The notes under the pieces: model-generated | What the model was told of the DNA's origin: nothing | What the model saw: the letters and a program-made list of their open reading frames with translations, nothing else | The model's database searches: none | Assembly: GCA_038380795.1 (NCBI GenBank) | Contig: CM076260.1 | Location: forward strand, 33,948,634 to 34,012,633 | From: Pyrocephalus nanus | Lineage: Eukaryota > Chordata > Aves > Passeriformes > Tyrannidae | DNA length: 64,000 nt | Direction of reading: 5' to 3' | Translations under genes and position numbers: made by a program | Shown: positions 12,779 to 25,338 of the stretch, piece by piece | How positions within the stretch are numbered: position 1 is the stretch's first letter | Layout: each line of letters opens with the position of its first letter

Positions 12779-13157
12779 TGAAAGAAAAAGAAAAAAAAGG
12801 GAAAGGGAAAGGGAAAGGGAAAGGGAAAGGGAAAGGGAAAGGGAAAGGGAAAGGGAAAGGGAAAGGGAAAGAAAAAAAAGAAAAAGAAAAAAAGGAAAAG
12901 GAAAAGAAAAAGAAAAAGAAAAAGAAAAAGAAAAAAAAGAAAAAGAAAAAAAGAAAAAGAAAAAGAAAAAGAAAAAGAAAAAGAAAAAGAAAAAAAAGAA
13001 AAAGAAAAAAAGAAAAAGAAAAAGAAAAAGAAAAAGAAAAAGAAAAAGAAAAAGAAAAAGAAAAAGAAAAAGAAGGAAAAAAGAAAAAAAAGAAAAAAAG
13101 AAAAAAAAGAAAAAAAAAAAAAGAAAAAAAAAAGGAAAAGAAGAATAAGAAAAAGAG
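12779..13157 (+). repeat. Homopurine microsatellite: (GGGAAA)12 then (GAAAAA)-type repeats
   Basis: About 380 bp contain almost only purines on the plus strand. A perfect GGGAAA array occupies 12799-12870 (12 units). It is followed by imperfect AAAAAG/AAAAG repeats to about 13157. The long Lys/Gly and Phe/Ser/Pro open frames on the two strands are trivial translations of the repeat and are not genes. Confidence 0.97.
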
Positions 13158-16100
13158 GGGTGGCATCACCTTCACAGAAATAAAAAGCAATAAAGCCAGT
13201 CAGGACACCCACTCATTTAGGGGAAGCTCAGTTTCAAGAGGTGAAACTTATGGGCTGTTTCTTCAGCAGATTTGATGTATGTGGCTCTGCAGTCATTTAA
13301 CGTTGCTGCACATTACAGTTGTTTCATTTCACCTACTGAAGTGATTGCAATTCAAGAAGGAGGGAAGAGAAATGCACCTGTGTCTGCAGTGACTACAGAA
13401 CTGATTTCAGGTCTCTGATAAAAATGTATTGCATCAAGTACACAGCTTTCTAAGAGAGTAACTAAGTTTGGTTATTCATGAAGGCAAGCTGAGATTATGA
13501 CATGACAGGCTTAGCAGGTGAGCAAATTTACAGAATTCTGTAATATTTCATGAAAACTGCCCCTTTAGGAACACTTTCTGCAGTGTATACCCCATTTCTC
13601 AGAAAACAAGAGCTTGCCTTAAGCAAATGAGTTGACTTACTGTGAAACAGCTAAAGGAAAAGAATAAGCTCATTGAAATCTCCACAGCGAGAAGCTCTAA
13701 GGGAAGGGACTTACACAGGGGTGTTTGCACAGTGCCTGGTACAATGGGTCCTAACCTGGTCATGCCCTTTGATTGCTGTTGCAGAGCAAACATTCGACAA
13801 CAAAGAACTAGCAAGTATTGCTAAGGTCAAGCTCAGCAACCAAACCTGCATGTATGTTCCCTGAATGTCTTCTCAAGTAGAGGCAGCTGCTACAGCTGCA
13901 TCCAAAGGCTGGCTAAAGCCAAAGGAAAAATCTATTGTCCCCACCAGCTTCTGCTCAGGTGTCTGGTGCATTGGCCAGAATTTCATGAGATGCTTCCTGT
14001 CCCCCGTGGATGTCCGAGCTACTGTGAGAGGGCATTTTTGTGATGGTGAAAAATCATTATTCCATAGAAAAACTCTCATGGAAATGTATTCAGACACCAG
14101 TGATGGAACTTTTGGCAGTGGACAGCACCTAGTGGGTACCTTTCTGCTATGGAGAATATCCTCTGAGCAGTCAAAGAGCACAGTTTAAAGAGCACTTCCA
14201 TGTGCATTGGTCAATAATGCTAACCAACAAGAACTAAAATGCAAGTAATGCACCAGATGATCTGTGGCAAATATATCTGCCCACAAAACAAATGTATTAT
14301 GTTCAGTGTTGAGCCAATACTGTGTGCATTTCATGGAAAGACTGACAGTAGTTCCTCACCAGCACCTGAAGCATAGTAGATTATCTTTGGGATGGCCACC
14401 AGTCCAGCCTTGCAGAAGCTCTGCTGCCTAGTGCAGTCTTCATAAGTAGCCTGATCCAAGGCAGACACTGTAATCATCATTTACATATAAAATACAGATA
14501 ATCTTCCTGGGGACAGAGAATGATGGGTGGCAAGGTGTGTCTGTAAAACCCTTGTGACAAATGGGTGGATGTCTGGGTTTGGTTTTGGGTGAAAACTGGT
14601 TAGTTTCAAGTTCTTGAAACTTCTATGACTTTTTAGTGACTTTATGAAATGTGGCATACGTAAAGAGCTATGGTGGCTGCAACAAAGCAGATGCTGCTAC
14701 CAGAGCATCTAGCACACAACACAAATGCCTCTTCATGAACCCACAGGAGTCCATGACTTCAGCAAAAACAGTCAAGAATGGGTTCGGCAGACTAGAAAAT
14801 CCCTCCTTGAATATTTGACATTAATAGTGACAGAAGATTGGGAAGAATTGAAAAGTATGTCGGAAAGCTCAGTCTACAGAAAATGTGTTATTCAATTTTA
14901 CAGTTCCATAAAAAATGCAAAAGAGCTGTTTCACAGCTGGGGAGAGGGAAGACCAGCCTCTTGGTTTCACTTCCTCCACTGGCTGACATGTATAGGATTT
15001 CACTTATAAACAGCACTTACATAAATCAGTCAAGTCACAGTTCACACCACTATCTCAGAGCAGACAATGAGCATGTATTTGTTGCCTCCTAAATGACAAA
15101 GCCTGAGGTGAGGAACAAGAGACATGCATGCTTCTTCAGTGGGTAATTTAGCCTAAAGCCCAATGCCTGGTTTGCTAAGAGTATGAACAGCCTGCTGAAA
15201 TCCAAATAAAAGCCTGCAAGATGAGGAAGAGCTTCACTTATTAGTTTACAAACTGACATTTTTAGTAAGTACCTTGCAGTGCATTATCTCCCTGATTGAA
15301 TCACAACTGTTATTTTGCTATATTTTTAATTAATTCAACTCTTATTCTGCACTTAAGATGGCTAAGTAATTTTTTGTATAAGCCTGTATGAGTAATTCCC
15401 TCTGTCACGAAGAACTGCTAGTAGACAACTTGGATTGAAGTATTTCTGAAGAGCATTTCACAGGACACCCAGAACCCCTGATTACACAGAAATGTTCCAC
15501 TTCTCTTGCTGAACCTCAGCTAATGACCCATCTAGCACCAACCTTACATCAGTGGCTTTCAAAACCAGTGACTAGCAGGATTGTCAACAGCCTGAAGAGC
15601 ATGTGGTGCTGGTTTCTCCATGTCTGCTGCAAGAATCAGGATGAGAAGGCAGCAGAGAAGCAAGCACAGAACAGCAATGTAGAAGTGAAAGTGAGAGAAA
15701 TTACTCAAGAACAAAAGAATAAAAAACAGAAAGTCTGTAGATTTATCTTTTCATCAAAGCACGAGTTAAATTAAGATTCTTTGCAATACAGAAAGTTTTT
15801 CTTGCAATTACTTTTCCATATTAGAATGTAGTGCAGGAACTCCATGGATGTCTTGGATTGAGAGAATAAGCCAAGGAAGGGAGTCACAGTAAAAATTAAG
15901 GCCATGCAGTCATTGCAGACATGCAAATCCTCTTTGAACACACATTCACTAAGGAACACGTTCCCTTGAAGAAAATTATCATAGAGCCATGTACATCTCC
16001 CTCAGGAATGCCTGCCAGGAAGGCACCTCTCATCACTTTTTTTCAAACTGCAGAGAGGTAACCAGATACACACACTGACAAGGATGAGCTGGATGTCTCC

Positions 16101-16794
16101 AAAGTATATTCATTGTCTACTGTCTTCAGCTGTGACTTTAGAAGTGACTCCATTCTACACCCTTCAAGTGAGGAACTTTAGAGAAGAAACCCTGCGTGGG
16201 TTGGATACAAAGAGTTTCACTTTTTAAAGGTGCTGGCTGTTCTGGATTTCTCCTTTTTCAGGAAGAAAAACTTAAATCAGTAGAGTTGTCCACCCAGAAC
16301 AGTTGCCCACCCCCAAGTCAAACAGGAAGCAAAGTATGTTTAAGAATACTATTCTCTTGAAAAGCATCAATTTATGTCCTCAAAGCCATTACGGGAATCT
16401 AAGGGATGTTTTTACCAAGGAGAATACCCATGTCTTCCACACAATATTTAGATGTGTACATAGGACATAGTTTTTTGCCCAAACAATGCAGAAGAAAAAC
16501 TTTCTGGCATGTACTGGCATTGCACATCCTCGTGCAACAGCCACATGAAATGGTGGAATTGTGCATCCACGAAACAAACACTCTGGACAGCTTAAGGTTG
16601 TGTAAGTGTTTTGGAGATGAGTCTGTTCATCACATATTATCAGGCCTTTGAAGAGTGAGTATTTCTAAGTATTTTGAAGTGAAGATTTTGATTTTGTGCT
16701 CTTGATCTCACTGCAGAGCTGCTTCTGATATGCACCTATAGAGATTTAGGTAATTGTTGCAAAACTATACAGCTCCAATGCAACTAATTTAAAA
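13158..16794. other. Non-coding intergenic DNA
   Basis: The paired 102-107 codon frames on opposite strands at 13865-14188 have no family similarity that I recognise. Nothing else was seen. Confidence 0.7.
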
Positions 16795-16912
16795 GACATG
16801 TAGATGTGGCACTTAGAGACATAGTTTAGTGGTGGACTTGTTACTGATGGTAAAAGGTTGAACCTGATGATCTGAAAGCCCTTTCCAACCTAAATGATTC
16901 TATGATTCTATG
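16795..16912 (+). mobile_element. CR1 LINE, 3'-terminal fragment
   Basis: The words ATGTGGCACTTAGAGACATAG, GGTTGAACCTGATGATCT and CCTTTCCAACCTAAATGATTC, followed by two ATTCTATG units, mark a short 5'-truncated CR1 copy of about 118 bp. Confidence 0.9.
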
Positions 16913-18749
16913 AAAACTAGAAACTCAGCCTCATTCCTGCATAAAGGGGTTCCCGGGGAATTTTTTTTAAGACAATAAAATAAAAATGTGCTGCTGCAGC
17001 CAAGAAAAACTGCAGAATGTTACTTATCTTGACAGGAGACAGCTTCTCTGATCAGCCTCATTTTAACAGGGTGAGCAGAAGTTAAAGACCTGAGCCACTT
17101 CTCCTCCCTTTCTGTAAACTATCAGCATGTGCTCCGGCTTTCCACTGTGTTGTTGTTTAGGTGATTCCCATTCTCACACTTTGCTTCTGTCCTCCCTCTT
17201 CTTCAGTCCTGAATGCTTGCTTCCCCCAGAAAAACAAAACATTTTGAAGTGAGCCATCAGTTGGCTGCATCCTCATCATACTCCTCTTCATCCTACTCCC
17301 TGGGAAGGAGGACTCAATGCTCCAGACACTCAACTGGCTTTCAAAAAAAATCCCAAAAATTTAAGCAGAGAAACAGGAATTAAGTCATTCCAAAGCATAG
17401 GAGCATCCATCTGGGCTTAGATTTTGAGAGACAAGCAAAGACATTTGGATTTAGGTGGTTTCTAATCCCACAGTTTCCATCTGTGTCTTTGGGCAGTTGC
17501 CTTTGTCAAACCGCCTAAAACATTTTCTAACTCAGCAAGTTAACAGGAGGAAAGGTTAGGCCACATGCACCTCCATTTCCTGGCATTAACCTGGGAGAAA
17601 GTTGGTGCCATATGGGCAGGAATGCTGAGAGCATCCGCCTCTCCTGTTCAGGCTGGACAGTTGTCCCATCCCATGCCCAGCAGGTTTCAAAGGAGACACT
17701 GGACAGAAGGCACCCAGCAAGGGGGCTGCTCTTGTGCCTGGAAAAACAAGCAGTCCCAGCAGCTTGTCTGTCTAGATTTTTTTACAGAGGAATACAGGTT
17801 CACTCATCATTACAATAAGCATATTCACACTCACACTGAGCCAGTCTGAGACTTCCAAGACCAGCACCGTGTATGAATGAGCCTAGTAAGAGCTACATAC
17901 TGCAGAGTCTAAGTCAATGTTTTTCAAGTTTGGGTCAGTCTGAGGCACCGTGGCTGAAAAAGTATTGCAATGAGCATTGTAAATTAATATTTTATATTCC
18001 CTTGAAGTGCTTTTTGAGGAAATTAGCCTTCATTACTGAGGCATCTCTCCTGTAAACACAGAAAACAGAAAATACCTCTGCTGACAAGGACAGCATTGTA
18101 GGGCAGGGAAGAAGAGTAAACATTGAATCTGATGGGAAGAACTGGGCTGATTCAGCAGCTGAATCAATGAGGCATATGAATCCCTACTCCCGAGCAGCTC
18201 CCCAAGCTGCAAAACCTGCAGCACCCGCTACAGATGGCCCCACCTCTACACCCAGGGAGCAGCACCCCATTGCCCCCCCAGACCTACCAAAATGGTAAGG
18301 TGAAGACTTCAGCCCGTATTGAAAACATCTCAAGGACACCAGGACCCCCACATTACTGCCAGCATAGTGGTTAGTGGTGCACAGGTTGCAGGCATCACAA
18401 GATCCTGGTCCCAGGCTCTAAACTGTGAGGGCAGCATGGGCGTGGGGCTGCCACGGCGCTGTTTTGCTTTTTGTGTTTTGGACCATTTGCACAGCCCGAC
18501 CAGTGCTGGAGTGAGTATTTTTGGCACTGGCTGGGGAGGTTCCTCTGCAGCTGAGTGCAGCCAGCCAAACTCAGCTGGCACAAGGCAGGGCTTTTCAAAA
18601 CGTTCTGTGCTCCAATCGGAAAGCAGCCGAATGCTACTCTTCTCAGAAAAGTGCTGCCCTTGTCCTTTTTTAATGAAAGCAAACTTGGTATTCAGTAGGA
18701 GCAGGCCAGAGCTATTTCAAACACGGAAGACAGCAGACACAAATCAATA
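16913..18749. other. Intergenic DNA just downstream of TENT5A
   Basis: The stretch next to the gene end (18300-18700) is moderately GC-rich and has overlapping 83-143 codon frames on both strands without recognisable domains. I see nothing that I can support as a gene. Confidence 0.65.
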
Positions 18750-18766
18750 GAAAAAAATAACTTCTT

Positions 18767-18772
18767 TTTATT
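18767..18772 (-). terminator. TENT5A: Probable distal poly(A) signal of TENT5A
   Basis: AATAAA on the minus strand lies within TGTAAATAAAAAG. About 20 nt on, a cleavage site would fall near 18745-18755, followed by a GU-rich stretch (TTTGTGTCTGCTGTCT on the minus strand), as expected of a downstream element. The adjacent T14 on this strand lies upstream of the signal, not downstream. Confidence 0.65.
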
Positions 18773-18776
18773 TACA
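18769..18776 (-). promoter_or_regulatory. Pumilio response element overlapping the poly(A) signal
   Basis: The minus strand reads TGTAAATA, matching the Pumilio consensus UGUANAUA exactly. It shares four bases with the AATAAA. Binding is inferred from the motif only. Confidence 0.45.
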
Positions 18777-21659
18777 AAAAAAAAAAAAATCCAAATATTG
18801 GATGCTGTAAACAAAATTCACAATCTGTTCCCTCTAGAGTCTGTTTTCCATCAGCTCTTTTTCTGTCTGTGACAAAGCCTATAGTCAAAATGTTCCAAAA
18901 GAGCAATCCAAGGAGCAGTTTGCTGCAACAGGATGCCTTGCAGAAGGCAACAGTTATAAGGAAATTTGAGGGAAAGCAAATCTGCACAGACTCCTACAGA
19001 CTGCAGGAGCCTGCAGTGCCTTTAGCCAAGCTGTCTTGAAATTTGCAGGCTTTTTTTTTTTTTTTACTATTTATTTTGTTAGCAAACCACTATTACAACA
19101 GCAAAACAGTACACTGATTTTCTTTCTTGGAAGGGAAACTCTCTGCATAAAGAAAACCATACAAAAGAATATATGCAAATAGGAGCTGAATATGCAAATA
19201 CAGTTTTTTCTCTTCTGTGCAGTTTTATCTAACACATTTTATTTCCCCAATTTAAAAAAGCGACTTTTTTGAACCGGTAGGAGCTTCTGATGTGATGCAA
19301 ACCAAGCATTTAATAAGAGCTGTTTAGAGGATTTGTGTGAAGGCCTTTGTGCAAGATAAAAAATATTTTAAGTGCAATAAGAGAAACTAGAAAAATATCA
19401 TCTTTTTGGTCTTCTAATTGCCCTTCTATTTCTAGAAGAAATGTTCTTACATTTGGGACAACAGCTATATCTAAGGAAAAAAAAGAAAAAATCCCATTTC
19501 AAAGCTCTTGGTTGTTTCACGATCGTTACATTTAACCAAGTTTAGTGCCCCATTGGTTAGCAGGAAATTCAGCTGTGGCACAAACAGTTTTACTGTAATC
19601 AGGTCAATGTCTTTAATCAGTTCAGCTCTTTAAAAGGGGCACTGTCTCCTGTAGCACAAGCTCTAACCTTACAGCTGATTGGATGGGATAGATGAAGTCC
19701 ACAAAGCAAGAAGGCGGTTGTTAACTTTAAAAGTACCAGTGTATCGAAGAGGAGGGGAAAAAAACAGTTAAAAAAAAGTCAGATTTTATGGAGTGGAAGG
19801 TGTGCAAACCACAGAAATAAGCCAGCTTTGAAAAAGGGTTCTTATTTTACTCTTGGCCTGAACTCATGCTTTTTTCCCACCTCTCACACCAGGTACCTTT
19901 TAAGCTACCAGTCACAAATAAAACAAAGCCCCAGCAGTTCCACCACTTGATCATCAACATATGCAAAACAGATCTAGAATACCTATATAATATATATAAA
20001 AACATATTATATATGTATCAAAATGCAAGTACCAAAAGGTGCAGTTTAGCTCGGAGCCCTGCTGTTTGCACTATAAGGTAACTAGATGCTGTCAATAAAA
20101 AAAAAAAAAAAAAAACAAACCACAACAAAATTAGAGCTGAGAGAAATTAATTCCAAACTTTCTTTCAAGCAATGGCAAAAAAAAGGGTCCTTCAAAGGAA
20201 AAATTTGTGTCACGTATTATCAGCATTCTGTGGCTGTGGCACAGTTATAGATTCTCCAACCCTTTTAAAGAGTGGATGACTCATTTATTTGCTGCAAATA
20301 GTTGTGGGAGAGAAGACATACCACATTACCAGCTGATCCTATTTCCCCAGCCCTCCCCTCGCTTCCGCTAGCAAACCGGGAGCACGAGGCAAGAGGAGCC
20401 GGTGGGCCGGGAGCAGCCAGCCCGGACCCTCCAAGGGACTCGAGGGAACCTCACTGGGACAAGAAGCCAGTGGGAGATTGCAGCCAGCACCAGAGGAAGG
20501 GAAGGTGGAGACAAGATCTGCACGTCAATGCCGGGAACGGCAATAAACCAGCTTTTACGTTTCCTGAAGGACTCGCAGGGAAGGTGCTTCAGTAAACAAA
20601 TCGGGTTCCTATTAAAGTGCCTGCAGAGTGAAAAGTACAAAGCGCGACAAAAATAGATGTACCTTACTCTCTCCATAGGGAAAATACACTGCCAGAACTC
20701 GAGTCCTTTCCCTCTCCCTGCCCCTGACTCGAACAACAGACCCTGTCCGGAACCAGACAGGGCACAGCTGGTTTTCCTTCAAAAGCCTGAATTCCCTTTT
20801 CCCCCCCCCCCCCCCCTCGGCAAGAAAAAAGCAAAATATCAGAGTCAAGTGTCACTTAGTCATTAGGTTTTTGAAGCCCAACAAAGAATTTAACACCTTC
20901 AGAGATGGCACTGAAGTGAAAACAACAGCAGAGGTTGGGTTTTTTACCCCCTGCTGATCTTAGGGAGAGGAAATGAAAGTGAATAGTTATTGTTCCAATG
21001 TAAAGTGATTCCATTTAAATAAAGTACAGTACTGAAATTGTAAATGCAGTGTGACAACCAGATCAAAGATGTTTAATATTTGCATAAAAATATATATATA
21101 ATATATATAAAATATAATTTTAAGCAATCGTGCAACACTCTTAAAAAGGGTTCATTTCACATTTGCTAAATTCTAGTGGTCCTGGAATGCATAATGCATT
21201 CTATTAAAAATACTCCTTTAAATATTAACAATTAGTGTTCAAATAACCAACTAATACAATATTCTTTAGCTGTCATGGGGTTTAAATAAACCTATCTTTG
21301 ATCCACGTTCCACTGAATTACACATCATGGAGGTATGCAGTCACAATATTAGTGGGTTAAATGTCAAAATGGCATTACAGTACAAAACAGTTTAAAAAAT
21401 CAGCTAGTCATATGTTTCTCCATCTGCGGAATTATTATGGCTCACAAGCAACCCACTGAATTACTGTAATCCTTGTTCTTGCAACCAAAGACATTATCTG
21501 AATCCCACCTTAATCCTGACTGGTTCATTTACTCCAAATTTCTCAGGTGTGGGTTAAAAATTCACTGCAAGGTGCCCACTGTCCTATGACATCCTGTTGC
21601 AAACTGGAAAACAAGTAGTACTTTATTTAAACATTCCTTAATTGCTACATTTTCATAGA

Positions 21660-21765
21660 CCACATTAATATATATTGTGTGTGTATATATATAGATATAC
21701 ACCTATAACATGTACATATATACACACACAAACATATATACACACATACACACACGTACCTAGGA
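21660..21765. repeat. TA/CA dinucleotide tract in the TENT5A 3' UTR
   Basis: This is a mixture of TATATA, ATAGATATACAC and CACACA units. On the transcribed strand it yields UGUAUAUA at 21724-21717 and 21742-21735, which match the Pumilio consensus but may be by-products of the repeat. Confidence 0.8.
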
Positions 21766-22018
21766 TAATAGCACACTGACATAACATTAACTCTATACAG
21801 GTACTTGCCAAGAAAAAAAATAGGGCATTTCCTCCACCACTTATTCACAAGCTTATGGGGTTTTTTTGTTTTTAATCCTTGTGTCCCTGATAAAACAAAA
21901 TACATGGTTAAACCACAAAACTATATTTTTTTTCCTCACTTCAAATTTTATGAAGGTATCAGGCACTTTTGATTACTATTGGTGTGTACAAATATAGGAA
22001 CATCTTTCTTTTCTTTTA

Positions 22019-22043
22019 CCTATATATATATATATATATATAA
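22019..22043. repeat. (TA)12 microsatellite in the TENT5A 3' UTR
   Basis: An uninterrupted run of TA dinucleotides follows CTTTTACC. It is probably length-polymorphic. Confidence 0.9.
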
Positions 22044-22865
22044 TCTACTGTATTTTCTTTGCTCGGATAATTTATTTGAGAAATCTTTGGTCCTTGAGTA
22101 TATTCTTTTTGCCACAGCTGGTTTTCCAGCATTCTCACATTTTTAAAATGTGAGGCATGCGCACAGCTGGAAATAATGGACTTTGTCATCGTACGTGTTT
22201 CTGTTTTTATAACTGTACCAATCCACTACTGTTCATTTGGAGCAAGCTGTTTCTGGTAAAGCATTCTAGTCAAGCAAGCTATACATTCTACACGGTCAAT
22301 CCATAGACGGCACTTGCTGCAAGCCCCAAATGCAGTAATTCCAATAGACAATTTTATTCAGCTTATCTCTGCTTTATGCCTCTAACTTTCAATTCCTGAA
22401 TATACAAAGAATTGTTTTTTGTGATTTTTTTCTTTTTGTTGTTTTTTTGTTTTGGGGTTTTTTTTGTGTGTTTTGTTTTCTTTCATATTCTCCCTTTTGC
22501 AGATCCCATTCTAGAATAAGAATAAAAATAAAAGAAAATAAGGCTTTCCCACCTTCTCTATGCCAAAGCTATGGGAGCAGATATTGCCAACCCATATTGT
22601 CATCAAGCATTCCTCCCTCACTTATTTCAGGGGAAGCTGGTTGCTTTTAATGACAGGCCTCTTGTGCTCTGGGGTAGGATCCAATTATTTCGGGGTTCTT
22701 TCTCGATCATGCTCCCATTATTTATTAGAAGAACCACAAGCTTTTCCCAAGCTTGAAAACTAGAGCAGATCATCATTGCACAAAACACCCCATTTCAAAG
22801 GGACCCGTTGCCCCTTCCTACGTATTAGAAAACGTTCTCCCCATCAGGTCTACTAATTTCGGTCC

Positions 22866-23645
<780 letters not shown>

Positions 23646-24612
23646 CTATAATTGGAAAGACAAAATGAGCAAATCAAGATACAGATGCAAGAAATCCCCC
23701 CTTCACTGCATTCGCTTGTACCCCAAAGCCCCCCCAATCCTTGCATTTCATGAAAGATTTCATGGAGCCTGCAGAAACAAACCAGAGAAGAAATACTTAA
23801 TGTGAGAGCTCAAAATGCTACCACTGCAAGAGGATGACAGGGAAGGGTGTTCTGCTGGGACTGTGGCTTGCAAGGGAAGCATATAGCAACACTTTCAGTC
23901 ACTTTTAAATACATCTACACACTAAGTCCATGGCACACATGCCAAATATACCTGCACCCACACACAAAAGGGCGCTACTACAACAAGATAAGAAATCTTT
24001 TTTATCTGTTTCCACTTCTCTCCTTCCCACAAAATCAACTTTGCAAGTATTCACTCCCCTCAATCCTTCCAATGCAGGTTCCACAAATCTGCCCCATATT
24101 AAAAAAAAAAAAAAAGTCCATCTAAAAATCTGAAAGACATCTGGCATTCAGCCTAATCAACTCAAGCAAACTGTCTTCAAGGGGAGGGAATATGCCTCCC
24201 CCCTAGGCACTTAGCGCACCTGAATGCATGCCTGACAGACGGGGTTTCTTTCTTGCAGATATAAAATCCATCTATGCTCCCTCTGCACCCGGGAACCGGT
24301 CCGGCACACCGAGCTGCTGCCGAGCCGGACTGGGAGAAAGCTGTGCAGCCCCTGGCACACACACGGCACAGGTAAAACAACTGAGAGGGAGGAAAGGCTA
24401 ATTAATCCTGAAGATCCCTGGCCAGGGCGCTTCATTGCAAACTCCTCGATTTTAAGCGCGAGGTGAAAAACTCGTTCAGGGTCCCCCTGGGTCGCGGGAT
24501 GTGGGGGAGAGCTACGTCTCTGAGTCCACCCCTCCATCCCCAGTGGGAACGTGCCCACTTCTCCCAGGCAGGCGCTCACACTTGCCCACTCTGGGCATCT
24601 GGGCAGGTTTAC
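23646..24612 (-). other. TENT5A: TENT5A intron between the two coding exons
   Basis: This is a 967-bp GT-AG intron. The donor AAG|GTAAAC is at 24613/24612, and the acceptor TTATAG|GAG is at 23646/23645. The split falls between Lys145 and Glu146 (phase 0). It contains a T15-like run on the minus strand near 24100-24115 and no repeat I recognise. The reading frame of exon A runs on into the intron to about 24211, but that extension has no family similarity. Confidence 0.93.
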
Positions 24613-25047
24613 CTTGAGGGTGAGTGGCGTGATCTTCTCCTTATTCACCCCCTCGGGTAAGAAATCCAAGAGGCAATCCAAGACCACGTCCTTCACAGTC
24701 TGAAATTCGGCTTCCCCTTTGAGGTCGGCGCAGAAAATGAGGTCCAAGTCCTTGTAGCCCAAGCCGCTGTCCTGGTGGAGGACGTGGCTGGCGGCCGAGC
24801 CATTCAGCCGCACGTCGCGCAGGCCTATGCCCTTCTCCTCCAGCCGGCTCCGCACCACCTTGACGATCTGGCGGGGCTGCATGGCCAGCGTAGGGAAGTT
24901 GCCGCGGCCGTGGATGGGGATAGTCTCGCTCAGGATGCGGTCCAACCGCTGCACTTGCTCCCAGCTCAGCACGTTGCAGTGCGCGCTCTCGCCGCCGCCC
25001 GCGGAACTCCCGCCGGGGCTGCCGCCGGCCTTCTCATCGTCTGCCAT
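24613..25047 (-). CDS. TENT5A: TENT5A coding exon A: N-terminus and catalytic motif of terminal nucleotidyltransferase 5A
   Basis: Encodes residues 1-145 of a non-canonical poly(A) polymerase of the FAM46/TENT5 family. The family extends poly(A) tails of cytoplasmic, often ER-targeted, mRNAs; TENT5A is linked to collagen mRNAs and bone formation in mammals. The nucleotidyltransferase signature is visible: Gly83-Ser84 in LNGSAAS, followed by KDLDLIF with the metal-binding Asp100 and Asp102. The start ATG at 25047 has a strong context (ACCATGG), and it is the first ATG in the inferred exon. The first 22 residues are a Gly/Ser-rich leader; family similarity begins at [14 protein letters not shown]. 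The human protein has a longer acidic/glycine leader with a GGDFG repeat, which is absent here. The exon ends after Lys145 (AAG) at a GTAAAC donor, phase 0. The exon is GC-rich, unlike exon B. No signal peptide or membrane segment is seen. Confidence 0.95.
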
Positions 25048-25124
25048 GGTGTGCAGCCGCCGCCTCCCCGGGCTGGATCCAGGCACCGCTCCGGCTCCTC
25101 GCCGGCCCCCCTCTCCCTCCGCGC
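25048..25124 (-). other. TENT5A: TENT5A 5' UTR within the start-codon exon, and its splice acceptor
   Basis: Immediately 5' of this segment the minus strand reads a pyrimidine stretch ending TTTTCCTCCTGTTTTGCCAG|G, a textbook acceptor with AG at 25126-25125. If it is used, 77 nt of 5' UTR precede the ATG in this exon, with no upstream ATG. The in-frame reading frame upstream of 25047 opens only with TTG, so it gives no alternative AUG start. This segment is GC-rich. RNA reads spanning the junction would confirm the site. Confidence 0.65.
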
Positions 25125-25338
25125 CTGGCAAAACAGGAGGAAAAGCCAGCGGTCAGCAGCTGCGCGCACCCGGCTCAGGAGCTCCGCTCCCCAGCGGCCG
25201 TCTCTTCCAGCGGGGAAGCGGGGGACACACCTACTGATTAGACTTAAAAAAAAAAAAAAAAAAAAATAGAGAGGGAAGGGTGGGAGAAAAAGCCCCCCGA
25301 AGCCGGGTGGTGCTGCAGGATAGAGGAAGGCGCCCGAC

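Larger units (their letters stand above)
18750..22865 (-). other. TENT5A: TENT5A 3' UTR (inferred, about 4.1 kb)
   Basis: After the TAA at 22866 the transcribed strand is AT-rich and free of identified transposons as far as an AATAAA at 18772-18767. A long 3' UTR of this order is usual for this gene. It contains TA/CA dinucleotide tracts (21670-21760, 22019-22043), a G run opposite C18 near 20798-20815, an unusual CpG-rich patch (about 20340-20470), several AUUUA words, and other AATAAA-like sites (for example opposite 20284-20289, 19068-19075 and 22718-22726) that could give shorter isoforms. The open frames here, such as 20302-20595 plus, resemble nothing known to me. Confidence 0.7.

Noticed and set aside
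12619..13275. Long open frames on both strands (197, 165 and 138 codons)
   Set aside because: They are translations of the homopurine microsatellite (Phe/Ser/Pro or Lys/Gly/Glu only).
24211..24612. Extension of TENT5A coding frame past codon 145
   Set aside because: The family sequence stops exactly at a GTAAAC donor and resumes at 23645; the extension is intron read-through.
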